A stretch of 64,000 bases of DNA, taken from positions 6,256,501 through 6,320,500 of the forward strand of contig NZ_CP080525.1 of assembly GCF_024746815.1 (NCBI RefSeq), read 5' to 3'. The DNA is from Mesorhizobium sp. AR07 (GTDB lineage: Bacteria; Pseudomonadota; Alphaproteobacteria; Rhizobiales; Rhizobiaceae). How positions within the stretch are numbered: the first letter of the stretch is position 1; each line of letters opens with the position of its first letter. Position numbers and translations under genes: made by a program. Under the pieces are notes generated by a model, which saw nothing but the letters and a program-made list of their open reading frames with translations, did no database searches and was not told the origin of the DNA. Shown one piece after another: positions 24,325 to 31,840 of the stretch.

Positions 24325-25203
24325 TCAGAAATAGCCGTCCGACGCGGCTGTGGCTTCCTTGGGGATTTCGACGCCGTCGACCAGGATCTTGTCGACCAGT
24401 TCGTGGTGGAAGCAGACCAGCCCCTTGATGCGTTCCGCCTCGTGCACCGGTTCGGGATAATACCAGACGAGGTTCTCGTGGTGCTTGGCCTTGGTCGTCA
24501 CGTGATAGTAGTTGGAGATGCCCTTGTAGGGGCAGCGCGAAATGTAGCGGCTGGGCGCAAACATATCGAGCCGCGTATCGGAGATCGGCAGATAGTGGCG
24601 CACCGGATGGCCGGTCTCGAACAGGAACACGCCACGGCGTGAATCGGCGACCTGCTCGCCGTCGAGGATCACCTGGACGCGTCGCGAGGACGGCAGGCAG
24701 TCGACGCGGCGGAACGGATCGCGGGCATGGACGAAGATCTCCTCGTCCTCCTCGAACCAGTGGCCCATCTTGCTCCAGTAGAACGACATATGGTCGGCGA
24801 GCGGCGGGCTGCCTTTCACCGGATCGGCGTAGCGCCAGGCCGCGTCCTCGACCAGCGTCACCCCGGTGTTGAGCGAATAGTGGGTCGCCACGCCCTTGAA
24901 CGGGCTTTCGGTCGTCGTCGTGCTCGGCAGCAGGAATTCCTCGCGCACGTCGCTCATCGGAAAATAGTAGACCGGCAGATGGTCGGACTCGTAAAGCACC
25001 AGCGCGTTGGTCGTATCGGCGACAGTCATCGATCCAACTTGCACGCGCAGCCGCTTCTGCGTCGGCATGGTGAAGGCGACATAACCCGGCTCGAAATCAT
25101 ATTGGGTGATGCTGTCGAGCAGCGGAAAATGCGGCCCGCGGCCGCGCAGATGACGCTTGCGAATGGTACTCTCCCGGTTCTTGGTCTTGGCGATCGGGCT
25201 CAT
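24325..25203 (-). CDS. Tandem DUF427-domain protein
   Basis: 292 aa with two copies of the DUF427 fold. The first has VADTTNALVLYESDHLPVYY and FKGVATHYSL; the second repeats the pattern as VADSRRGVFLFETGHPVRHY and YKGISNYYHV. The repeated pattern of V(A/L)-D-(S/T) ... (L/F)-(Y/F)-E-(S/T)-(D/G)-H-P and (F/Y)-K-G-(V/I) supports internal duplication. Function is unknown; DUF427 proteins often neighbour catabolic genes. Its start is only 2 nt after the stop of the upstream binding-protein gene, so it is co-transcribed with an ABC importer, which hints at processing or sensing of the imported compound. Confidence 0.85.
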   Translation of the reverse strand: MSPIAKTKNRESTIRKRHLRGRGPHFPLLDSITQYDFEPGYVAFTMPTQKRLRVQVGSMTVADTTNALVLYESDHLPVYYFPMSDVREEFLLPSTTTTESPFKGVATHYSLNTGVTLVEDAAWRYADPVKGSPPLADHMSFYWSKMGHWFEEDEEIFVHARDPFRRVDCLPSSRRVQVILDGEQVADSRRGVFLFETGHPVRHYLPISDTRLDMFAPSRYISRCPYKGISNYYHVTTKAKHHENLVWYYPEPVHEAERIKGLVCFHHELVDKILVDGVEIPKEATAASDGYF

Positions 25204-25205
25204 GA

Positions 25206-26861
25206 TCAGCCTATGGTTACACGATCGAGCAGCAGCCCGGCGGCGATCGGCGGCAAGCCGCTGACATTCTTGCGCACCGGCACCAGCAGATCGGGGAAAT
25301 AGCTGAAAATGACAGGCGTCTCGTCGAGCAGCAGTTTCTGGATGTCGGAGGCGGCACTGCGCTGCGCGCCGATGTCGAGCGCCTTAAGGTAGCTGGTGAC
25401 CATGCCGTCATAGGCCGGGCTCTTGAAATGCGCCGCGTTCCAAGGTCCGTCGCTGACCAGCGGGCTCTTGAGGAAGACGTTAGGCACACTGCGATGCGCG
25501 TAGTCGGTGATGCCGAGCGGGCTGTCCAGCCAGTCCGACTGGCCGAACACGGCCTTGCCGTAATATTTGTCCTGGTCCTCGATGTTGAGCGCGATGCGGA
25601 CGCCGATTTCCTTGGCGAAGTTCTGGAACAGCTGTGCGTAGCCGGGAATGTCGGAATAGCGCAGCGTCGTCAGCGTGATGTCGAAGCCGCTGGCCACGCC
25701 GGCCGCCTCGAGCAACTGCTTGGCCTTGGCGATATCCTGGACGCGCTGCGGCACCGTCTTGTCGGTGGCGGGGAAGGCTGGCGCGAACGGGCTGTCGTTG
25801 CCGGTCGCCGCCATGCCGCGGCACAGGCCGTCGACAAGCTTGGAGCGATCGATGCACAGAGCCAGCGCCTGGCGCACGCGCTTGTCGGTGAACGGGCCGG
25901 TGTCGCAGCGCATGTGCAACTGGCGATGCGCTGTCGAGGCGACCCGCAGCACCGTGATGTCGGGACTGTTGAGCACCACCTGGCTGACATCGAGCGGGAC
26001 CGCGTCAAGGATGTCGACCTCGCCGGCCTGCAGCGCCAGGATGCGCGGCTGCACGTCGCCGTAGAACTTGAATTCGAGACGGTCGGGCAGCGCCTTCTCG
26101 CCCCAATAGTCGGGGTTGCGCACGAAGGTCGCGCCGACCTTCGGCGTGTAGGTCTCCAGCCGGAACGGTCCGGTCCCCTCGAAGGTCTTTTCGTAGTCGC
26201 CCTTGTAGCTCGCCGGCAGGATGATGGCGTTGTAATTGTCGATCGACACCGAATAGGGAAAGCTGCCGTTCGGCGCATCGAGATGGAAGGCGACGGTGTG
26301 GTCGTCGACCTTCCTTGTGCCGCCTTTCGACAGCAGGCCCTTGAACACCGAAAGCGCGTTCGAGGCACCGCTGGGGTCGGCCAGCCGGTCGAAGGTCGCG
26401 ACGACGTCGTCGGCCTTGAAGTCCTCGCCATTGTGGAATTTCACGCCCTTGCGCAGCTTGAAGGTCCACACACTGCCATCCTCGTTCGGCGCCCAGCTCT
26501 CCGCCAGCACCGGCTTCAGGGTGAGGTCCGGTTGGGTGATGCAGAGAAACTCGGCGGTCTGGAAAACCAGCTGGTAGCTGCCGCTGTCATAGTAGGTGAC
26601 GGGATCGATGGCGCCGCCTGGCGTGGCAACGCCGGCGCGGACCGTGCCGCCGGGCTTGCCCTCGGCACGGGCCTGCTGCGTGCCGAGGCCGGCAGCAGTG
26701 ACAAGGCTGCCGAGGAAGGGCAGGGAGAGGCCAAGCACGCTGCCATGGCGCAGGAAATCGCGGCGGCCCATCCTGCCGGCCAGCAACTCGTCGACAGCGG
26801 AATTTTCGATTGCGGTGAGATTTCTGCGAGCGGTGTCGATCATCCTGAAATGCTTCGGCAT
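25206..26861 (-). CDS. ABC transporter family 5 substrate-binding protein, Tat-exported
   Basis: 551 aa from ATG 26861 (MPKHFRMIDTARRNL), which has GAGGAA upstream; a longer frame to 27221 crosses the divergent LysR gene and is rejected. The N-terminus has a twin-arginine motif (GRMGRRDFLRHGSVLG) followed by a hydrophobic stretch and a TQQARAEG cleavage region. The mature part is the peptide/nickel/opine-type fold (SBP_bac_5): FKLRKGVKFHNGEDFKADDV and FEGTGPFRLETYTPKVGA. It is clearly paralogous to the protein at 31841-33505. It forms an operon with the DUF427 gene and shares the promoter region with the LysR gene at 26977. Confidence 0.9.
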   Translation of the reverse strand: MPKHFRMIDTARRNLTAIENSAVDELLAGRMGRRDFLRHGSVLGLSLPFLGSLVTAAGLGTQQARAEGKPGGTVRAGVATPGGAIDPVTYYDSGSYQLVFQTAEFLCITQPDLTLKPVLAESWAPNEDGSVWTFKLRKGVKFHNGEDFKADDVVATFDRLADPSGASNALSVFKGLLSKGGTRKVDDHTVAFHLDAPNGSFPYSVSIDNYNAIILPASYKGDYEKTFEGTGPFRLETYTPKVGATFVRNPDYWGEKALPDRLEFKFYGDVQPRILALQAGEVDILDAVPLDVSQVVLNSPDITVLRVASTAHRQLHMRCDTGPFTDKRVRQALALCIDRSKLVDGLCRGMAATGNDSPFAPAFPATDKTVPQRVQDIAKAKQLLEAAGVASGFDITLTTLRYSDIPGYAQLFQNFAKEIGVRIALNIEDQDKYYGKAVFGQSDWLDSPLGITDYAHRSVPNVFLKSPLVSDGPWNAAHFKSPAYDGMVTSYLKALDIGAQRSAASDIQKLLLDETPVIFSYFPDLLVPVRKNVSGLPPIAAGLLLDRVTIG

Positions 26862-26945
26862 GGCTGGATTCCTCGCTTGTCTTGGGGCTCGGCCATCTAG
26901 TTCATTGTTGACTGCCGCCGGAAAGCGATATTTTTTGATAGGGGC

Positions 26946-26962
26946 CATCGAAATTTTCGATG
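26946..26962. promoter_or_regulatory. LysR-type box upstream of the LysR gene
   Basis: CATCGAAA-T-TTTCGATG is a perfect interrupted palindrome containing a T-N11-A core. It lies 14 nt before the LysR start and 84 nt before the divergent binding-protein gene, the classic arrangement for LysR autoregulation and control of the neighbour. Inference from symmetry and position. Confidence 0.5.
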
Positions 26963-26976
26963 CAAGGGGGTGAGGC

Positions 26977-27879
26977 ATGGACACTGAAAATCTGCGCAGC
27001 TTTCTCGAAGTTGCCGCCCATGGCAGCTTTACCGTCGCGGCTGGCCGGCTCAACCTCGCCCAGTCCACCGTCAGCGCGCGGATTCGCGGGCTGGAGGAGC
27101 AGTTGGGACGCCGGCTTTTCGTGCGCGATCGCGATGGCGTCACGCTGACGCCGGCCGGCCGGCAGTTCCTGCCGCACGCTTCTTCCATCACCCGCACCTG
27201 GGAGCAGTCGAGGCAGGACATCGCCGTTCCCGATGGCTACGAGACGCTGCTGCGGCTGACCGCTCCCGCCTATCTCTGGGACCGCATCACCTCGCCATGG
27301 GTCGAGTGGATGCGCGCCAGGCAGCCGAACGTGGCGCTGCGGCTGGAGGGCAGTTTCCCGGATCTGGCCGTCGACCAGCTGGCGGAAGGCCTGCTCGACA
27401 TCTGCATCCTCTATCTACCGCGGCCGCATCCCGGCATCGTCTACGAAACGCTGGCCGTCGATCAGGTCGTGCTTGTCCAGCATGCCGCGCAGACGAAGCC
27501 CTGGACCGAAAACTACATTCTGATGGATTGGGGGCTGGAATTCCGCATCGAGCACGACCGCGCCTTTGCCGGCATGGTGAAGCCGGCCATCTCAGCCGGA
27601 CTGGTCTTCATCGGGCTGCAGCATGTGCTGTCGCAGCAGGCGGCCGCCTATCTGCCGCTCAGCGCCGTCAGCGGTCATATCGAGCGTGGCGAGATGAGAC
27701 GCATCGACAACGCGCCTGTGTTCCAGCGGCCGATCTACCTTGCTTACCCAAGCAATCCTGTCTCTTCGGATGTTCTGGACGTCGCGCTGATCGGGCTGCG
27801 CATGCTGGCAACGGACTGGGCGGCAGGCCAGGGCTTTTCGGAAGGCGACCGTTCGCTGGGCATGGCCGGCCAGATGTGA
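26977..27879 (+). CDS. LysR-family transcriptional regulator
   Basis: 300 aa. Winged HTH at residues 1-62 (MDTENLRSFLEVAAHGSFTV; AQSTVSARIRGLEEQLGRRL), then a LysR effector-binding domain (residues ~88-290). It is divergent from the Tat-exported binding protein/DUF427 operon and has a palindromic T-N11-A site directly upstream. It probably activates that operon in response to the imported compound or a product. The start ATG 26977 follows a GGGGGTGAGG ribosome site. Confidence 0.9.
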   Translation: MDTENLRSFLEVAAHGSFTVAAGRLNLAQSTVSARIRGLEEQLGRRLFVRDRDGVTLTPAGRQFLPHASSITRTWEQSRQDIAVPDGYETLLRLTAPAYLWDRITSPWVEWMRARQPNVALRLEGSFPDLAVDQLAEGLLDICILYLPRPHPGIVYETLAVDQVVLVQHAAQTKPWTENYILMDWGLEFRIEHDRAFAGMVKPAISAGLVFIGLQHVLSQQAAAYLPLSAVSGHIERGEMRRIDNAPVFQRPIYLAYPSNPVSSDVLDVALIGLRMLATDWAAGQGFSEGDRSLGMAGQM

Positions 27880-27914
27880 CAGGCCGGGCTTAGAGGCATC
27901 CCAGATCGTGCTTG

Positions 27915-29945
27915 CTATGCCGGTTCGGTCACCGCCGCCTTCTGCAGCCTCGCCAGTTCGGCGTAGGGAATGTGGCAGCGGATCGAATGGCCGGGCTGCG
28001 CCTCGATCAATGGCGGTTCCTGCTGCTCGCAGATCGCACCGATCTTGCGCGGGCAGCGTGTGTGGAACACGCAGCCCGATGGCGGGTTGGTAGCGCTGGG
28101 GATTTCGCCGTCGAGGCGAATGCGCGCCGTCTCCGTCTGATCGAGCTTGGGCACGGCCGACAGCAGCGCTTCGGTATAGGGATGATGCGGGCCGGAAAAG
28201 ACGTCTTCCGATGGTCCGAGTTCCATGATGCGGCCGAGATAGAGCACGGCGATCTTGTCGGAGAGGTAACGGACCACGGCAAGGTCGTGCGAGATGAAGA
28301 TGTAACTGACGTCTTCCTTCGACTGCAGGTCGGCGAGCAAATTGAGGATGGCCGCCTGCACCGACACGTCGAGCGCCGAGGTCGGCTCGTCGCAGACCAC
28401 GATGCGCGGGTCGCCGGCGAAGGCGCGCGCGATGGCGACGCGCTGCTTCAGCCCGCCCGAAAGCTGGCGCGGCTTGACGGCAAGATGCCGGTCGGTCAGC
28501 CGGACCGAGCGGACGAGGTCGTTGAGGCGGGCCTCCAGTGCCTTGCCGTGTAATCCCGCCAGCCGCTTCAGTGCCCGGCCGATCAGGTGCCGGATCGAAT
28601 GCGAGCGGTTGAGCGCCGAGTCCGGATTCTGGAAGACGATCTGCATCGCCTTGATCTCGTCGTCGCTTCGGTTTTCCAGCCGTGGCGCCAGCGCCTTGCC
28701 TTCGAGCTCGATGGAGCCGCCTTCATCTGGCGGCACCAGGCCGAGCAGCAGCCTGGCGAACGTCGTCTTGCCGCTGCCGGACTCGCCGACCAGCCCAAGC
28801 GTTTCGCCGGGCCTCAGATCGAGCGACACATCCTTCACGGCGCGCAATGGATGGCCATGGCTGGCATAGGTCTTGTTCAGCCCCGCGACGCGCAGCACCG
28901 GGCCGGCTGTTACCTTGGGCGCGGGCGCCACATCGCTCGGGGTCGCGCGCGGCAGCGCCTGCGCTTTGTCGTGATGGAAGCAGCGCGACAGCCGGCCGCC
29001 GAGATCATAGAGCGGCGGCAATTCTGTGCGACAGCGGTCGTCGGCCAAGGCACAGCGATCGGCGAAGGCACAGCCCTTGATGTCAGCACCAATGCCGGGC
29101 AGGAAACCCGGAATGGTGTCGAGCCGGCCCTGATCCTTGCGCTGGCCGCCGCGCGGCAGGCAGCGCAGCAGCGCCACCGTGTAGGGATGGCGTGGGTCGT
29201 TGAACACGACATCCGTCGGTCCTTCTTCCACCAGCATGCCGGCATAGAGCACGCCGACCCGGTCGCACATGTTGGAGACGACCGCGAGGTTGTGGCTGAT
29301 GAACAGGATTGAAGCCGACAGCTCCTGCCTGAGCTGCGCGATCAGGTCGAGCACCTCGGCTTCCACGGTAGCATCCAGACCGGTGGTCGGCTCGTCGAGG
29401 ATCAGCATCGACGGATCGTTGGCCAGCGCCATGGCAATCGCCACGCGCTGCTGCATGCCGCCCGAAAGCTGGTGCGGATAGCGCTGCATGACGCTTGTCG
29501 GGTCGGAAATGCGCACCCGGTTCAGCATGGCGATCGCGCGATCCTCGGCCGCCTTGCCCGTTATGCCGCCAAGTTCAAAAATTTCGGTCAGCTGGCGGCC
29601 GACACGAATCGACGGGTTCAGCGCCTTGCCCGGATCCTGATAGACCATCGAGACGCTTGCCGCGCGGGCGCGCCGCAAGGCCTCGGCGTCCAGCTTCATG
29701 ACGTCCTGGCCGTCGAGCGAGATCGCGCCGCCGGTGATCGAACCGTTTCTAGGCAAATAGCGCACGACGGTGAGCGCCACGGTGGATTTGCCGCAGCCGG
29801 ATTCGCCGACCAGCCCGTAGGCTTCGCCCTGGCCGATGTTGAGGCTGAGGTTGCGCAACACCGCGCGGTTGCGGCCAGCAACGCGGTAGGCAACCGACAA
29901 ATCGTGCAGTTCGAGCGCGTTGTCTGCCTTGGCGGACTTAGTCAT
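27915..29945 (-). CDS. Dual-NBD oligopeptide-type ABC ATPase (DppD-DppF fusion)
   Basis: 676 aa with two complete nucleotide-binding domains. NBD1: Walker A GLVGESGCGKSTVAL (near residue 36), signature LSGGMQQRVAIAMAL, Walker B SMLILDEPTTGLDATVEA. NBD2: Walker A GLVGESGSGKTTFARLLLG (near 385), signature LSGGLKQRVAIARAF, Walker B IVVCDEPTSALDVSVQAAIL. Each is followed by the Cys-rich oligopeptide-transporter C-terminal segment (GCAFADRCALADDRC; GCVFHTRCPRKIGAIC). It energises the DppBC-like permeases whose genes precede it, overlapping dppC by 8 nt. Substrates in this family include peptides, opines, nickel and glutathione. Confidence 0.92.
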   Translation of the reverse strand: MTKSAKADNALELHDLSVAYRVAGRNRAVLRNLSLNIGQGEAYGLVGESGCGKSTVALTVVRYLPRNGSITGGAISLDGQDVMKLDAEALRRARAASVSMVYQDPGKALNPSIRVGRQLTEIFELGGITGKAAEDRAIAMLNRVRISDPTSVMQRYPHQLSGGMQQRVAIAMALANDPSMLILDEPTTGLDATVEAEVLDLIAQLRQELSASILFISHNLAVVSNMCDRVGVLYAGMLVEEGPTDVVFNDPRHPYTVALLRCLPRGGQRKDQGRLDTIPGFLPGIGADIKGCAFADRCALADDRCRTELPPLYDLGGRLSRCFHHDKAQALPRATPSDVAPAPKVTAGPVLRVAGLNKTYASHGHPLRAVKDVSLDLRPGETLGLVGESGSGKTTFARLLLGLVPPDEGGSIELEGKALAPRLENRSDDEIKAMQIVFQNPDSALNRSHSIRHLIGRALKRLAGLHGKALEARLNDLVRSVRLTDRHLAVKPRQLSGGLKQRVAIARAFAGDPRIVVCDEPTSALDVSVQAAILNLLADLQSKEDVSYIFISHDLAVVRYLSDKIAVLYLGRIMELGPSEDVFSGPHHPYTEALLSAVPKLDQTETARIRLDGEIPSATNPPSGCVFHTRCPRKIGAICEQQEPPLIEAQPGHSIRCHIPYAELARLQKAAVTEPA

Positions 29946-30819
29946 TGAGCGCTCCGTGAACGCCGTCGGCCGCCAGGTTGACGCCGATCACCAGCGAGGC
30001 GATGGCGAGCGCATCAAACAGCACCGTCCACCAGAAGCCGCCGCCGATCATGCCGTAATTGTTGGAGATCGAGAGCCCCCAGTCCGGCGAGGGCGGCTGG
30101 ATGCCGAAGCCCATGAAGCTCAGTGTGGCGACCGCGAAGATGGCGTAGCCGAGCCGCACGGTGGTTTCGACCAGGATCGGTGGGATGACGTTCGGCAGGA
30201 TCTCGACGAACATCGTATGTATGGCGCTCTCATGCCTGAGCTGGGCGGCGGCGACATAGTCGAGTTCGCGCTCGGCGAGGACAGCAGAGCGCACCGTGCG
30301 CGCGATGATCGGCGCGAAGCTCAGACCGATGACGACGATGACCGTCGTCTTGGAGGTGCCGAGCGCCACGATGGCCAGCAGCGCGACGATGACCACCGGG
30401 ATCGCCATGAAGGCTTCGAGGATGCGGCTGACGACATCGTCGACGAGGCCGCGAAAATAGCCGGTGAGCAGGCCGAGCGCCGTGCCGGCCACCGTCGCCA
30501 GCAAGGTCGCCAGCGGTGCAACGGTCAGGATGTCGCGCGAGCCGACGATGACGCGCGAGAAGACGTCGCGGCCGATCTGGTCGGTGCCGAACCAGTGTTC
30601 GGCCGAAGGCGGCGACAGCGCATTGATGATGTCGTCGGAGAGCGGGTCGTAGGGCGCGAAGTGTTCGCCGAACAGCGCGCAGGCAACCCAGAACAGCACG
30701 ATGGCGAAACCGGTCAGGAACGTGCCGGAGCGCAGCTGGGAGAAAAAGACCTCTCCCAGCGGGCCGCGCCGGCTTGTGTCGTCGGGGGGCGGCGAGGTGG
30801 TGGTTTGGATAGCGCTCAT
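29938..30819 (-). CDS. ABC transporter permease, DppC-like
   Basis: 293 aa from ATG 30819, which overlaps the dppB stop (ATGA). A longer frame to 31800 is only the dppB antiparallel-frame extension. The N-terminal OppC-N helix (LTGFAIVLFWVACALFGEHF) and the sequence HWFGTDQIGRDVFSRVIVGS are diagnostic of DppC/OppC. The permease domain follows with about five helices and the EAA-like loop ELDYVAAAQLRHESAIHTMF. It works with DppB-like and the dual ATPase encoded next to it. Confidence 0.9.
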   Translation of the reverse strand: MSAIQTTTSPPPDDTSRRGPLGEVFFSQLRSGTFLTGFAIVLFWVACALFGEHFAPYDPLSDDIINALSPPSAEHWFGTDQIGRDVFSRVIVGSRDILTVAPLATLLATVAGTALGLLTGYFRGLVDDVVSRILEAFMAIPVVIVALLAIVALGTSKTTVIVVIGLSFAPIIARTVRSAVLAERELDYVAAAQLRHESAIHTMFVEILPNVIPPILVETTVRLGYAIFAVATLSFMGFGIQPPSPDWGLSISNNYGMIGGGFWWTVLFDALAIASLVIGVNLAADGVHGALND

Positions 30820-31769
30820 TGTTCTGACCCCAGCCGGATGCGCGGATTGAGCACGGAATAGAGAAAGTCGGCGGCAAGTGTCGCCACGGCATAGACGATG
30901 CCGATGGTGAGAATTCCCGATTCCAGCATCGGGAAATCCTTGCCGCGCGCGGCGGTAAAGATCAGCGAGCCGATGCCCTGGTAGCGGAACAGCGTTTCGA
31001 TGACCACGAGGCCGCCGATGAGATAGCCGGTCTGCGTCGCAATCACAGTGATGGTCGGCAATAGCGCGTTGCGCAGCACATGCCGCCAGATCACGGTGCG
31101 CCATGGCAGGCCCTTCAGCACGGCTGTTCGCGTGTAGTCGGAATCGAGCGCCTCGATCATGCCGGAACGCGCCATGCGGGCGATGTAGCCGAACAGCACC
31201 AGGAACAGCGGCAGCGAAGGCAGGATCAGATAATAGAGCTGGGTGAAGAAGCCGGCATTGCGCGGCCATGCGGCCGAAATCGGCAGCCAGCGCAGCCAGA
31301 CGCCGAAAATCAGGATCAGGATGATGCCGGTGACGAATTCCGGCAGCACCGTCACCGACAGGCCGCCAAGGCTGATGATGCGGTCGAGCGGGCGGTTGAG
31401 GTTGAGTGCTGCAACGACGCCGCCGAGGATGCCGATCGGCACCACCAGCACGAAGGCGACCGCCGCCAGCTTCATCGAATTGCCCAGCGCATCGATGACG
31501 AAGGGCGCCACCGGCGAGCGGAAGATATAGGAGGTTCCCATGTCGCCCTGGACGAAGTTCGAGATCCAGCCCCAGTATTGCGCCAAGAGCGGGCGATCGA
31601 CACCGAGCGTGTGATTGAGCGCGTCGACCGCGCGCTGGTCGGCGAACGGGCCCAATATGGCGCGCCCGACATTGCCGGGCAGCACCTGGCCGCCCAGGAA
31701 CACCATGATGCTGAGCAGGAACAGCGTGACGAGCGACAGCGAGACACGCCGGACAAGGAAGGAAAGAAT
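30816..31769 (-). CDS. ABC transporter permease, DppB-like, probable non-AUG start
   Basis: DppB/OppB-type permease. The first ATG in frame (31706, 296 aa) would cut the first transmembrane helix. Upstream codons extend the frame with ILSFLVRRVSLSLVTLFLL, exactly the expected start of this family. AAGGAG at 31778-31783 is 8 nt before an ATT codon at 31769, giving 317 aa; no ATG, GTG or TTG exists in that stretch. So either ATT initiates or a base is wrong. Other signs: EFVTGIILILIFGVWLRWLP and the EAA loop EALDSDYTRTAVLKGLPWRT. A stem-loop separates it from the binding-protein gene. Confidence 0.78.
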   Translation of the reverse strand: MLSFLVRRVSLSLVTLFLLSIMVFLGGQVLPGNVGRAILGPFADQRAVDALNHTLGVDRPLLAQYWGWISNFVQGDMGTSYIFRSPVAPFVIDALGNSMKLAAVAFVLVVPIGILGGVVAALNLNRPLDRIISLGGLSVTVLPEFVTGIILILIFGVWLRWLPISAAWPRNAGFFTQLYYLILPSLPLFLVLFGYIARMARSGMIEALDSDYTRTAVLKGLPWRTVIWRHVLRNALLPTITVIATQTGYLIGGLVVIETLFRYQGIGSLIFTAARGKDFPMLESGILTIGIVYAVATLAADFLYSVLNPRIRLGSEQ

Positions 31770-31787
31770 GGCTAAGACTCCTTGTGG

Positions 31788-31813
31788 AGCCAGCCCCCAT
31801 GCGGGAGCTGGCT
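31788..31813 (-). terminator. Stem-loop between binding-protein and dppB-like genes
   Basis: AGCCAGC (31788-31794) and GCTGGCT (31807-31813) form a 7-bp stem with further C/G pairing inside. It lies 27 nt after the binding-protein stop and just before the dppB ribosome site. It probably attenuates expression of the permease genes relative to the binding protein. Confidence 0.5.
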
Positions 31814-31840
31814 GTTACAGGATTGGCTTTCCCTTCTGGC

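Noticed and set aside
25206..27221. 671-aa version of the binding protein
   Set aside because: The extra 120 residues run back through the LysR gene; ATG 26861 with a Tat signal is the proper start.
29938..31800. 620-aa minus-strand frame as one protein
   Set aside because: Only the part from 30819 matches a permease; the rest is an off-frame reading of the dppB-like gene.
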